Below, in pieces: positions 12,265 through 24,904 of a stretch of DNA of 64,000 nt. Both the position numbers and the translations under genes were made by a program. The stretch comes from Physella acuta. Lineage: Eukaryota; Mollusca; Gastropoda; Physidae. The stretch covers positions 262,001 to 326,000 of the forward strand of contig NW_026731782.1 of assembly GCF_028476545.1 (NCBI RefSeq). Reading direction: 5' to 3'. Position 1 is the first letter of the stretch. Every line of letters starts with the position of its first letter. A model generated the notes under the pieces. It was not told the origin of the DNA and ran no database searches. It saw only the letters and a list, made by a program, of their open reading frames with translations.

Positions 12265-12375
12265 TCGTATGATGCTGGCCACACTATCCCTTCACATGCT
12301 GAGGCTAAAGAAACAGGTGAACTCTACTTCACCTGCCTCGTCGCACACCATGTCTGAAACGGAGCTTTACTACAC
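12265..12375 (+). mobile_element. SINE family A, copy 1 (3' fragment)
   Basis: TGCTGGCCACACTATCCCTT, CACATGCTGAGG and AAACAGGTGAACTCTACTTC match the tail half of the family A copies at 20050, 22140, 27031, 48951 and 63330. The tRNA-like head is absent. It lies about 60 bp from an oppositely oriented family B copy. Confidence 0.8.
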
Positions 12376-13182
12376 CTACTTAGAGCTAGAAAATGCTCTT
12401 GTTAAAGTGTTGTTATTGACAAAACAAAGTATACGAATATGTCATTTCTGTTTACAGGCGTGAACCACGTTAAGAAATAAATACACTCAAATCTCCTAGA
12501 AGTAACATTACTTTTTCTGAAGAAATATGGTAAAATCTCCTAGAATTGACATATCTTTTTTATTTTTTTTAATTTACTTTTTTTTTTTTTGGTATGACAA
12601 CTCCCTTTTTCCTGTTTCATCAGTGTAGTCTACGTAATAATAGACAGCGGGACCAAATATATGACCCAATAGATGAGTATTGACCCATTCAGGGGAAAGC
12701 ACTCTCGTATAATACTAGCACTGAGCCAAGTGTACCAGCGAGTTACACAACTTGCCCATACATTGATCACCAAATATTTGTTTTGGCGACTCAAGGTGCG
12801 AGCTAACTGGCAACAAATAATGGTTCGTTTCCTGGCACAATTCTTTCGGTTCGATAAATCAATAATTTGAAGAGTGGGGGGGGGGGGATTTTTTTTTTAT
12901 TGTGTGATGTGTTTCTGTGTACATTTGTGTTTTTTATGGGTATGTCTCGTGTAGAATCTATGCGTGACTGTGTGTGTTTGTTTATGTATGTATGTTATGT
13001 ATTGGTTTATGGGATAAAATGTAATTGAAAAAGGTGTTTATTTAATGGAGGAAAGGGGTGAATAAATCATCGGTTTCTATGCCAATATAATGTTGTTTTT
13101 GTGATGTTGGACGTGTTTTTTTATCTTTCATTGCATTGTAAAGCATTGTGTCCCACATTTTTTTCCCAACAAACAATGTCCC
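12376..13182. other. non-coding sequence
   Basis: Single-copy-looking AT-rich DNA with T-runs near 12580 and 12890. No exon is supported. Confidence 0.45.
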
Positions 13183-14100
13183 TGCCTCAGAACCTCGTCC
13201 CTACCTCAGTACCTCATCTCTACCTCATTACCTCATCTCTACCTCATTACCTCATCTCTACTTCAGTACTTCATCTCTACCTCAGTACCTCATCTCTACC
13301 TCAGTACCTCTCTCTACCTCAGCAATTACTACCTTAGTACCTCATCTCTAGTTCAGTACCTCTTCTCTACCTTAGTACCTCATCTCTACCTCAGTACCTC
13401 ATCTCTACATCAGTACCTCATCTATACCTCAGTACCTCTTCTCTACCTCAGTACCTCTTCTCTACCTCAGTACCTCTTCTCTACCTCAGCAATTACTACC
13501 TTAGTACCTCATCTCTAGTTCAGTACCTCATCTCTACCTCAGTACCTCTTCTCTACCTCAGCAATTACTACCTTAGTACCTCATCTCTAGTTCAGTACCT
13601 CATCTCTACCTCAGTACCTCTTCTCTACCTCAGCAATTACTACCTCAGTACCTCATCTCTAGTTCAGTACCTCTTCTCTACCTCAGTACCTCTTCTCTAC
13701 CTCAGTACCTCATCTCTACCTCAGTACCTCATCTCTACCTCAGTACCTCATCTCTACCCCAGTACCTCATCTCTACCTCAGTACCTCATCTCTACCTCAG
13801 TACCTCTTCTCTACCTCAGTACCTCATCTCTACCAAATTACCTCATCTCTACCTCATTACCTCATCTCTACCTCACTACCTCATCTCTACCTCAGCACAT
13901 TATCTCTACAACATATACCTACCTCCTCAGAACATCTAATACCTACCTCAATACCCCTGTACCTCATACACCTACCTCAGCACCTCAAATACCTACCTAA
14001 ATCCTTTATATACCTATTGCAGTTTCCTATAGACAATCTAACTTTCCATTATCCCTACCTTAGTACCTCACTTCTCTACCTCAGTATCTCATATCCCATT
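13183..14100 (+). repeat. pyrimidine-rich 18-bp minisatellite (TACCTCAGTACCTCATCTC type)
   Basis: Roughly 40 copies of CTCTACCTCAGTACCTCA or close variants. An embedded longer block with AGCAATTACTACCTTAGTACC recurs near 13320, 13488 and 13560, which points to higher-order duplication. The right end from about 13900 is diverged. Confidence 0.92.
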
Positions 14101-15079
<979 letters not shown>

Positions 15080-15395
15080 GCTACAGTTTACAAGACATGG
15101 GCGGCTACTCGATTTTACTGAGCAGGATACGGGGGACAACTCGATTTTACAGACAGGGGAGGCTACTTGATTTTATAACATGGGAGACAACTTTATTTTA
15201 CAACATGGGAGGCTATTTGATTTTACTGAGCAGGATTCGGGAGAGACAACTCGATTTTTAAAGACATTGGAGGCTACTTAATTTTACAGCATGGGAGACA
15301 ACTTGATTTTACAAAATGGGAGACAACTTGATTTGACAAACATAGAAGAATACTTGATTTTACTGAGAAGAATATGGGAGACAACTCCACCGGAA
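15080..15395 (+). repeat. irregular minisatellite of GGGAGACAACTTGATTTTAC words
   Basis: About nine copies of GG(A/G)(G/A)(G/A)C(A/T)ACT(T/C)GATTTTAC are separated by AACATGG, TGAGCAGGAT or AGACAT linkers. The GGGAGACAACT part resembles the AAGGGAGRTAA word seen elsewhere. Confidence 0.8.
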
Positions 15396-16528
15396 GTGTG
15401 CTCATCACAAGGAGATTTACCCGTTCTGTATCCGGTCCCAGACTCAATGTAACAGCTGGTCTGGGATATCGTGTGGTGCACGTCTGCAGAGGGTCATGTG
15501 GATTGTATGGTAGATCCAGCTGCTTCAGGATAACAACCCCACTCCCCCTTCCCCCCCCCCTCCCCCCCCCCCCCCCATACACACATACACAAACACTCAA
15601 AACTTTGGAGAAAAACAATGGAGGTTATTTGCTGTTCCGGGTCTGTTTTTTTTAAAAGAAATCATTAAGTGGTTGAGTTTGTATTATTAAAACATTGCCA
15701 TGCGCCTCCCAAGGTCTGCCCTATGTTACTTAAATTAAATACCTAAGTGGTCTTCCTTATATACCAGTTTCTGCATGACTTTTAACATTCATGTGTCACT
15801 ATTCTCAATTGACACCACTCTCTATGACATATGGCACATTCCTGTGTCACTATTCTCGACTGACACCATTCATGTGTCATTATTCTCAACTCACATTCTC
15901 TATGACTTATGACAAGTGTCAATATTCTATATTTTCCATTTTCTCCTTAATTTTCGACACAGGTGTCGCTGTTTCCTATAAACATATTCATTTAGCACAT
16001 TTGAAACATGTGTAATCTCTTTTACCAACAACTGCATCTGACCTTTTACCAAATACAATCTTATCAAAACGAGAAAATTTAACTTTTCAATTCCTTCAAT
16101 CCAATATCGCCTTCAAAAACTACCACCAAATACAATCCTGTATTGTATTTTATATCTCCGGGTTTAAAATCTAAAAGGGACTAAAAAAAATCTTCGAAAT
16201 AAAAAAATATCCACCCCCTCTCCCCCCCCCCAATATCCACAATCCTCCCCAACCACTCAAAAACAACACACAAAAACCTCCTCCTCGTTGTTGTTGTTGA
16301 GAAGAGATAAAAATCTATGGAAGGCGTCATGCACAATTTTGGGGTCTCTGTGTTTGCCGTTTATTTTTAACATGAGCGTTTCATCAAGTGAACGCTTTGG
16401 CATCTAGCGTGAGTTTTCCTTAAACATTGATGATAGTTAAATGGAGTGTACATTTCCGTTTGAAGGGGCAGCATTTCTATGGCATTTTACACCACATATT
16501 ACAAATTTAAGAGGATATTTACATTATT

Positions 16529-16530
<2 letters not shown>
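15396..16530. other. non-coding sequence with C-runs and a short TGTGTCA(C/T)TATTCTC repeat
   Basis: C-runs near 15549-15580. A loose repeat of TGTGTCACTATTCTCAACTG occurs near 15793, 15844 and 15873. No exon supported. Confidence 0.45.

Positions 16531-16586
<56 letters not shown>
16531..16586. repeat. (TA)n microsatellite
   Basis: Twenty-eight TA units. Confidence 0.97.
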
Positions 16587-16591
<5 letters not shown>

Positions 16592-16794
16592 GTATACATA
16601 CATATTTATAATTGTGTATATAAATATTCTTAATCATCGATTTAACTTGTGGAAAGTACGCTGTAAGCTGTAGTTTGAAAAACTAGTACATGTTTGTTTT
16701 AGACTTTTTGTTCTTGTTTAGGGTGATATTTGGCCAGGTCTCGAAGGTCAGTCGTGGGAATTTGACCTTGTCGGGTGTCAGCTGTAATTGGATC

Positions 16795-16840
16795 TTGTCA
16801 CTTGTCACAGTACTTGTCACAGTACTTGTCACAGTAATCA
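16795..16840 (+). repeat. 12-bp tandem repeat CTTGTCACAGTA
   Basis: Three exact or near-exact copies. Confidence 0.85.
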
Positions 16841-16865
16841 GGGACAGGGATTCGTCACGTGCACG

Positions 16866-17160
16866 TCGGTGACGTCATTAGGCCGACACGCTTACGTCCA
16901 GTTCAAGCTACTGATGTCACACTAGCTACATCTAGGTCAACGGAACTGACGACACACTAGTTACATCTAGGTCAAGGGACTGGGGTCAGATTAGCTACTT
17001 CTAGGTCAAGCGATTGACGTCACACTAGCTATATCTAGGTCAATGGACTGAGGTCACACTAGCTCTAGGTCAATGGACTGAAGTCACATTAGCTTCATTT
17101 AGGTCAAGTGATTGACGTCACGCTAACTGCATCTAGTTCAGGGAACTGAGGTCTTAAAAA
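16866..17160 (+). repeat. ~33-bp minisatellite carrying AGGTCA and TGACGTCA words
   Basis: Seven or so units of the type CTGACGTCACACTAGCTACA + TCTAGGTCAA. TGACGTCA (the CRE palindrome) is exact near 16869, 17020 and 17113, and appears as GAGGTCACA in other units. AGGTCA (nuclear-receptor half-site word) occurs once per unit. Whether any factor binds here is unknown. Confidence 0.8.
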
Positions 17161-17439
17161 ACTACACAAGCAACAGACTGCAAACTAGTTACATACTCCC
17201 TTAGGCTCTGACGTCACGTTCAACGTCGTAACAGGGAATTCTTACACTCAGTTATGCTGGGGGGGGGGGGGGGGTGGGGAGAAAGAAAGGGGGATGGGGT
17301 CACAAAACGCACCAGAACGACTTCCTGGCGTAGTTTTGTTTGGACGGACATACAATAATGGAATTCATAATGCTTGATATCAAATATTAAGTTGGTGATT
17401 ATGTTCTTCGGGTGTTCTGAGACCGCCGAAATAAATTCA
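17161..17439. other. non-coding sequence
   Basis: Another TGACGTCA near 17209 and a G-run near 17260-17272. No exon supported. Confidence 0.4.
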
Positions 17440-17752
17440 GACACACGGACAGACAGACACGCAGACACTCGAACATTTGAGACAAAGACATAATAAATCC
17501 AGACACTCAGACACACCAAGACAAAGGCACAATAAACCTAGACACAGAGACACGTCGAGACAAAGACACGATAAACCCAAACACACGAACACTTCGATAC
17601 AAAGACACGATAAACCCAAACACACGAACACTTCGATACAAAGACACGATAAACCCAAACACACGAACACTTCGAGACAAAGACACAATAAATCCTAACA
17701 CACGAACACTTCGAGACAAAGACACAATAAACCGAGACACGCACACGGACAC
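17440..17752 (+). repeat. 39-bp minisatellite (ACACACGAACACTTCGAGACAA type)
   Basis: About eight units containing ACACACGAACACTTCGA and CAAAGACACAATAAACC. The spacing is 39 bp in the central units (17581, 17620). The period is divisible by three, which explains long open frames on both strands. Confidence 0.92.
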
Positions 17753-17984
17753 ATGTACTTTCTTCTTGTCTGCATTTTCGCTTTTGATGTCAGATTTTCT
17801 AAAAAAAGAAAAACACAAGTTTTTTTTAATCACATGAATCATGGATATTGCAAGATTGTGTTTTTTACTTTGATCTTTTCATCTTTTATAAAAGAAACCT
17901 TTCTAGAAACCCACTCTGTTGTTAAAAAATGTCAATAAAACAACTATTAAGATTTTTTCTTTCTTTTGATCACTAGAGCTTGTT
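17753..17984. other. AT-rich non-coding sequence
   Basis: Nothing supported. Confidence 0.4.
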
Positions 17985-18705
17985 GCGCGCCCCCTCCCTC
18001 CCACAGACCCAACCCCCCCCCCTCACACTCACACACACACACTCCCCAACACACACCTAGCATGATTCATTCCATCACCATCAAAACTAAAACGTCGGTC
18101 ATTACACCCTTCCCATCTTTACACTGCCACACCCTGCCCCACCTCCCCACCCCACTCTCATTCTCGCTCCACAAATCACCTACTCACTTCAACGTCAGCT
18201 TCTACCTCAAATTATATCCGTCTACTACACATGTCCATTTCTTTATAGATCCACCCCTCCCCCCCCCCCCTACCCGTCCTTCCCCTCACCCTCTGATTTA
18301 TCACTCTCAACTAAAACGTCTTTTGTATTTCAACACACCCCCCGCCCCTCACCTCAACCCAAATCCATATTTCTGAACTCAAATGCCCCCCCCCCCGATG
18401 TCCACTACTAAATCCCCTCCCCATTACCATCCATCATCATCCACCTAATTTTCATCACTCGCACCACCCTCATCTTATCCACCCCACACCCCTTAACCTT
18501 CCAGATCCATAAAACGTCATCAATTGTCTATTAACAACCACCACCCCCCACCCCCCTCTCCATTTACCGTTTAATACATGCCCACTCCCCACCCCCCATT
18601 AATATCTACCACCGCACCGCTTAACTCACCCATCCGCCATTATCAACATCCCACCCCTCACAGATTCACCCCCCCCCCCCCACATTCTCCAGCCCCCCCC
18701 CCCCC
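17985..18705 (+). repeat. C-rich polypyrimidine-biased block
   Basis: About 700 bp strongly depleted of G on the plus strand, with many CCACCCCC and C-run segments. The strand asymmetry is marked compared with both flanks. No regular period is seen. Confidence 0.75.
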
Positions 18706-20049
18706 TAATCATGCCGCACCTTCGTCGGCCAAGTCCTGCGCGGAGCGAAAATAAAATCACAATGCGACAGCCTCGTTCTCGCGTTCGTTGTCACGGTTGC
18801 CCCTGGTTACCAAGATGGTCGATCCTAAGGCTTCCAGCCTGCCTGGGAGGGGTCAGCCAGCGAGCGACCTGGTGTGGGGGGAAGGTGGAAAAACCTTAGT
18901 TTACCGCGGGCTCGTTGTTCCAATCCCCTCCACCCCACTCCCTCACCCCCCCTCACTCTCTCCTTCCCTCCCATGTTATAAAACAACCCCCACCCCCACC
19001 CCCCCGATGCACTTTGGTCAGGCCCAGGTCTAAGATCAATAACTGGGAATTTATTTTACGGTGTACGTTTTTATTTTTTGCCGGTGTGTGTATTTTTAAA
19101 ATGATCTTCTTTGAAGTCCGGTAACTGCTATATATTTACGTGTTTTTTCCGCTCTCTATCATTGTCTTAGTCCTTTGTTTCGTCTGATTGCGTACTTACT
19201 TAGCTTTGTTAAAGTCAACGAATGTTCTTGCTCTACGTATACGATTTGTGTCTTTTCCACTATGTTTTTTATTATTGCCGTTCTGATAACTGTCTTTTGT
19301 ATTATCAGTCTGCATAATAGAACACACACATATAAATAAAAACACATACATATATGTGTTTGTGTGTGTGTGTGTTAGTGTGCGTGCGAGTGCGTCTGTG
19401 TAGGCTATATTATATAAATTATACACTGTATCAGAATTGAGCTCCATTATTTTTAAGCTCCATCAAATCTAAGCCCGATGCTTGCTTCGGTGGCCTAGCT
19501 CATCACTAATTAAACAGCGCCCCGGAAAATTTAATTAACACGGTGCAGAAATAAATTTTAAAAAATATCAATCTTAAATCAATAATTTAATTACTCATTT
19601 TTACAAACTTTTTACCGTCATCATTTACTCCTCGGCCGTAAGATCATCGGTGATGGGCGGACCGGAAAGCCGTAAAAACGCATGCGCGTGGATAGCCTTT
19701 AATCGTGTTTGAGCGTTTATTGACAAACGAGAATCGGACGGGCTGCGTAAAAATCCATTTTGAATAAGCATCAGATCCGTTTTAACGTCTTAGGATGTCT
19801 TCTCCTGTACGAGGTCGGCGTGACCTTCTTTCATAATTTTTTAAATATATATTTTTTTTATAAATAAGTAATGACTGCTGAATGGATTTGTCTTGAAAGT
19901 CGATAATCTGTAGTTACTTTTAAAATAGAGTAATTATTTGTAGTATTATTTTACTACTCAGCCCGCTGAAAACGTAGCTTTATGATTCAAGACATACATT
20001 TTATATCAAATATATACTGCGTTGTATATAAGGTGTGGTTGGGTGGTGG
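18706..20049. other. non-coding sequence with a short GC-rich, CpG-containing patch
   Basis: From 18711 to 18900 the base composition is GC-rich with several CpGs and a CACGGTTGCCCCTGGTTACC segment. It could hold part of an exon or a regulatory site, but no acceptor/donor pair gives a convincing exon. The remainder is AT-rich with a short (GT)n near 19355. Confidence 0.35.
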
Positions 20050-20265
20050 CGGTTAAAACTGCTAAGTCAAAAGGCTGGAGTTTGTATCCGGGTACGAGTC
20101 TGCGGGACTTCCCTGAGTCCACCCAGCTCTAATAAGTACCTGACTCACGTTTAGGAAAACAAAGTGTTGACTACGCTATCCATTCACATGCCGAGGTCTT
20201 TGAAACAGATGAACTCTACTTCATCTGTCCGGTGTGTCTTAGGCACAGACGTGAAAAGTTGATGA
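20050..20265 (+). mobile_element. SINE family A, copy 2
   Basis: A degenerate tRNA-like head (GGCGGTTAAAACTGC...GGGTACGAGTC) is followed by the family body: CCCTGAGTCCACCCAGCTCT, AAGTACCTGACTCACGTTTA, GACTACGCTATCC, ATGCCGAGGTC and GATGAACTCTACTTCATCTG. One of the fullest copies. Confidence 0.85.
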
Positions 20266-21328
20266 CATACCCTCAATCTTCCACGAACTTTTTACGTTAC
20301 TTAAACGTTTTGTAATACCCACAAATCGTTTCAGGATTTTAAAAAATATTTCACAATGAAAGCAATAATGTTAAACTTCAACAATGTCTGTAATTTTATG
20401 CTGGAAAATACTGTTACACAACTATAATACAAAACATTATTGCATCAAAAAATAATTCTAAGAATCTATTTCTTAATCCAATTCAATGTATCTTATCGAA
20501 CAAAAAAAATTGTATAATTATTTCATAGATCTATCAAAATTTACACAACTGTAATACAAAATAGGATACAATCATTCAATAACTCTCAATTTTATTGAAT
20601 AAAAAAAAAATATTATCAAGGAATCTATTTCTTAAATCACAACACAAAAAGAAAACATTGTCTATCAGTATTGCATAGATCGATCAAAAATCGAACACAC
20701 CCTAAACCAATATATCCTAACATACATCTTTCCACTCATCTCATTCTCACTGCTGGATTGAAGAAATCCTTCTACTGACTTCCCGAATGTTCGCTACAAA
20801 TTTTTACCCTATTGATTAGCTTTTATTTCTAGCCTTTAAATGTCTTCTTTTTTCCGGGACGTTTTCTGTTTTTTCTTCCGGTAAATTCAATTCTTCACCG
20901 TCAAACTTTTTTATTATCCGAGTTTTCAAGAATGGGGTTTTGATGCATTGTGTTATTATTTTGCTTATTGCGTTATTATTTTTCATGCAATGTATTGTTA
21001 CTGTTGTGATGTAAAATGTTATTATTTTGATGAGATGTGTTGTTAATATTTGTATGCACGGTGTTGATATTTCTCTATGTATCGTGTTGTTATGAATTTC
21101 GTCTGGTTACTGATTCGATGCTTTGAAAACAATAATGCTGTGTTTTCTTGATTTTTGAGCAACAAATATTTCTATCAGAATTACAAATACTTTTTTTTCT
21201 TTTCTATAAGACAAGACTTTTTATTCAAATAAGTAATCAAATGCTTCTGGTAATTAAAATTAAATAAATGTTTTAGCAGTTTGCCTGAAAATACCAATTA
21301 GCTAACGATTAAATGTAACTATTAATAT

Positions 21329-21332
<4 letters not shown>
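20266..21332. other. AT-rich non-coding sequence
   Basis: No exon supported. A loose repeat (ATCTATTTCTTAAT, ACACAACTGTAATACAAAA) recurs twice between 20410 and 20640, suggesting an old local duplication of about 130-170 bp. Confidence 0.45.

Positions 21333-21413
<81 letters not shown>
21333..21413. repeat. (TA)n microsatellite
   Basis: Forty uninterrupted TA units. Confidence 0.98.
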
Positions 21414-21419
<6 letters not shown>

Positions 21420-22139
21420 GGTCACCCAAATGGTCTACATAATATTATGAGATTGGTATGTTTCGTAAACGCGACATCTAGATCAAAGGGTTTAACTATA
21501 ATGATCTCGTCTATCATTGAACTAGAGCCAGAGTAAAGTCTGATGACGATGTATTGTTATCAGTGCTGGTAAAAAAATTGGCTGAGTTAATAAACTAGCT
21601 GGCTCAGGCATTACGGCTAATGGTAAAATACCTTTTTTTTTTTAAAAAAGTCATTTTTAAATACCAATTAACTAGTTAAAAATGGTGGAAGTTTTTTTCC
21701 CCCCTGAAATCTTAAACGTAAACAGATTAACTTTTCCGAACTGAAAGCGACGCGACTCAAATAACAACCGAGAAAGTGGATTTTTTTCTTTTACGTCGTG
21801 AGTTGAACCAGTAAAGCCGGGACTCATGACTGGGCATCGGGCGATCAATGTTCCGGGAAACGTATCGGCCATAAACGGGCCATGTAGCTAGTACTGGGGA
21901 GACTGTGGTTAATTGTTGAGTAAGCTTAGAGGCACGGTCGTGGTGAATGGTATCCGTTGTGATTTAATGAAGGGGGGGGGGGAGGGAAGGGGGGGGGGGG
22001 AGGGGGCAGTGGCGAATTAAATGCGAGACTAATCCGGCTGTAGTCAACGAAATTAAAGCTAAAATTGTTGTTATATTTTGACGTAATATATTACTTTAAA
22101 ATATAAATTACACTTGTGTTAAACTACTTTTGGGATGGG
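21414..22139. other. non-coding sequence with G-rich patch
   Basis: Nothing coding is supported. A G-rich patch lies at 21973-22010, with four or more G-runs on one strand. Confidence 0.4.
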
Positions 22140-22400
22140 ATGGCCAGGAAGAGCACATGACTGTTCACCCGAAAGTCTCCTGTTCAAACCCCAGACCCGA
22201 GTATTAGTGTATTTAGTTTTTTTAATCCACCCAGCTGTAATCTTTACCTGTAACACGTCCCTGAGTCCACCCAGCTCGAATGGGTACCCAACTCATGTTT
22301 AAGTAAAGGCGGGTTGGCATAGAACCGACAACACTATATGCCGAGGTCACAGAAACAGGTGAACTCTACTTCAACTACTACATGACCATAAATACTTTTT
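22140..22400 (+). mobile_element. SINE family A, copy 3
   Basis: A tRNA-like head (GATGGCCAGGAAGAGCAC, B box CTGTTCAAACCCC) is followed after an extra segment by the family body: CCCTGAGTCCACCCAGCTC, GGGTACCCAACTCATGTTTA, GTAAAGGCGGGTTGGCATAG, ATGCCGAGGTCACAGAAACA and GGTGAACTCTACTTCAAC. Confidence 0.85.
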
Positions 22401-22581
22401 AAATAAATTACTCGCAGGTTTGGGGGGGGGGTCTAACAGACTTCAGCCAGGATTCTTACCTTAATCCATCTGCTATGGGGAAAAGATAAATGCGGACGCT
22501 TCAAAATTAACAAAGTAAAAGTGTAAAGAAATTAGTATATTATTAAATAATAAAGTATAAATCTTACACTTTACACCTGCA

Positions 22582-22719
22582 ACATGTATACTATACATGT
22601 CTAGAAAAAAATTAAATTACTTACAAAAAGTTTATATTATTTGAAAACAATATTCCCACGAATCATGTATACTTGGTTGTTTTGAGTTTGTTTTTTCTAG
22701 ACATGTATACTATACATGT
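22582..22719. mobile_element. 138-bp inverted-repeat element with self-palindromic ends (possible MITE)
   Basis: The left end, 22582-22610, is ACATGTATACTATACATGT then CTAGAAAAAA. The right end, 22691-22719, is its reverse complement with one mismatch at the centre. Each end is also a 19-bp odd palindrome (ACATGTATA-C-TATACATGT). The interior is AT-rich and non-coding. No clear target duplication is seen. GTGTAAAG/CTTTACAC words just outside the left end form another small inverted repeat. Confidence 0.6.
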
Positions 22720-23072
22720 TTACAGTACGCGGTGTTAGCAGAGAAAGTGGGTTGACCTGTTACTTTAGGTACTACAGATTACACGGCTAACATATTTATG
22801 ATGTAGGGTGGGGGGACGGGACGGGGGGTAGGTTCCACTTGGCTGCGTCTCTGCTCTCTGGGTGTGAACTGAGCTAAATATAGCAGGCTCCGACACGCTT
22901 GAACGCCTTAACACAACGCCTGTCTGCACGATGATGGTGTTGCAGCATTAAATATTCAACACCGCACCCGGCAGGATGTAGTTGTAGTGGCTTAGATTGT
23001 TGTCGGAGGTTCATTTTTAATTACCGAGTCCCGAGGCAAGGGGACTTTGACCTTAGGTAACTCGTAGTTGTT
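22720..23072. other. non-coding sequence
   Basis: A GC-balanced stretch from about 22740 to 23060 lacks the low-complexity runs around it. It contains no exon with good splice sites that I recognise. Confidence 0.35.
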
Positions 23073-23119
23073 TGTTTTTTTTTTTTGTTGTTTTTTTTTT
23101 TTTTTTTTTTTTTTTTTTG

Positions 23120-23148
<29 letters not shown>
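23073..23148. repeat. poly-T tract with two single-G interruptions
   Basis: About 75 bases of T with isolated G. Confidence 0.95.
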
Positions 23149-23151
<3 letters not shown>

Positions 23152-23460
23152 TGTGCATGTTGTAGGTATATTGCGTTTATTGGTGATATAGTTAGTTCAA
23201 CATTAGACAATCGAAACTAACCTAACCTTAACTTAAGATAAATTTTAACTCTAATTCCAATGTGTCGTGCGTTAATATGGCGTCTGCTTCAACCGGTGCC
23301 TGATTCTTAACACTGCTGCTCTGCCAAGAAGAAAGTTTACAAAAAAAATTGTCTAATCCACCCCCTCCTCCCCATCCATCTTATCCTCGTACAAGAAAAT
23401 GATTCATACGGAAATGAATATATTTTACATGATTGTTGTTGTCGACCACGTTTACTTTTT

Positions 23461-23505
23461 CCAACGTAATTCAGGTACTCAACAGAGCTGGGTGTACTCA
23501 GGTAT
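23461..23505 (-). mobile_element. SINE family A fragment
   Basis: TTCAGGTACTCAACAGAGCT followed by GGGTGTACTCAGG is the reverse complement of the CCTGAGTCCACCCAGCTCT/GAGTACCTGA segment of family A. Confidence 0.65.
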
Positions 23506-23706
23506 GTCGTGAAAATACATGTTTTATGTATTAGTTTAAGTTACAAGAATATGTGTCCAAAATACTTATGCTGCAAACAATCAACATGTTATGTATTTCA
23601 CTCTATTGATGAAAGAGGTTAAATTTTACCCTACATACAAAAACCTTTCGAGGAATGTTTTTTCTTTTAAACTCGCATCCTTTGTTTGATCGAATGATTA
23701 TAACTC

Positions 23707-23745
23707 AAAAAAAAAAAAAAAAAAAACAAAAAAAAAAAAAAAACA
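23707..23745. repeat. poly-A tract
   Basis: About 38 bases of A with a single C. No retroposed sequence is recognised next to it. Confidence 0.9.
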
Positions 23746-24904
23746 GGGAAACAAACAACACAAATTTCTACTGAAAGGATGAATAGCTGGGAAAACGTGG
23801 TTTTGAGATTTGTGCGTCAGTATTGTAAAGCTAACTGAATACTGGACACGGATGCTAATATTTAACGATACCGATTTTTCCCGTGAGTTACCAATTACTT
23901 TGATTTCTCTGTTGGGTGTAACGATTATTTCAAAATATCGTTTCTTCAATACCGATTTCGATACTGATTTTTAGTTAACTTTTGCAATGCTATCCAGTTG
24001 TTGTTTTTTTTTGACTACTTATTAAATGCTGCATTTAATACATAAACTATTTCGATTGCAATAATTATCTTACAACAAGGAAACAAAAAATCAATAATTA
24101 TCTTACACGGAATTCTCGTCCTTTCTCGTACGTTCTTTCCTTAATCTTACATATCTACATCCGAATTTGCGTTCAGGCATTTATAACCCACCATGATGCT
24201 CAAAACCCGTCTTTCAAATCTCCAACACAAATTTTAAACACAACTTTTCTCTCGTTGCTAGACGATAAAGTTGGATAGAAAAAACAAACTCCCTTTGAAG
24301 CCCCTGGCATCAATGAAAACTTGAGAACCCTTGCGGCTGGGTTTTCTTCTACTTAAAATATTTCCAATAACTTATCGTATCAAGTCGCGTGGGTCCTCCG
24401 CCACATGCCCAGCCCCCCCCCCCCCCCGTCTCATCAGTGTCATTCAGCTTTAATCCACAACCTTGCCTAGAGATGGAAGGTGGTGGGGGGGATGAGGGGG
24501 GTGGGGGTGGCTCATCTCCCAGCATTCAATATTAATTACAGCTTTGATGTCCTGCATGCTTTTCCCACTGCATCGTTTTATTGGCAATTTTCCGAGAGAG
24601 GAAAATGGGGGCGGTCGGGCTGTAGCGACATTAAGTCAACGTCTCCCATGTACGTTTCTTTCTCCTTGATGCGTTTTCTTTTAACGTCTTTAAATATAGA
24701 TAGGCCTATCTGTAGCCTAGATGTGACGAGTGTTGTAGGAGAAAGGGGAGGGAAGGTGTGCTGGTTATAGTATCAAAGCTGAGAGATTTTGTTTTTAAGA
24801 ACGTGTTAAAAAAAATGTCGTTTAGTTGATCAGTGGCCCAGATCGTTGATCACGTGATTAGTGGCATAGATAATAGATCGCATGATCAGTGGAGTAGATC
24901 ATAG

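Larger units (their letters stand above)
23149..24904. other. non-coding sequence
   Basis: AT-rich. It contains the SINE fragment and poly-A listed separately, a C-run near 24413-24427 and a G-rich patch near 24480-24510. No exon is supported. Confidence 0.4.

Noticed and set aside
17437-17744. Cysteine/leucine-rich and Arg/His-rich repeat frames
   Set aside because: Artefact of the 39-bp minisatellite.
18711-18900. GC-rich exon or CpG-rich promoter
   Set aside because: CpG-containing and compositionally distinct, but no convincing acceptor/donor pair or start; left as unassigned.
22992-23210. Lysine-rich open frame
   Set aside because: Translation of a poly-T/poly-A tract.
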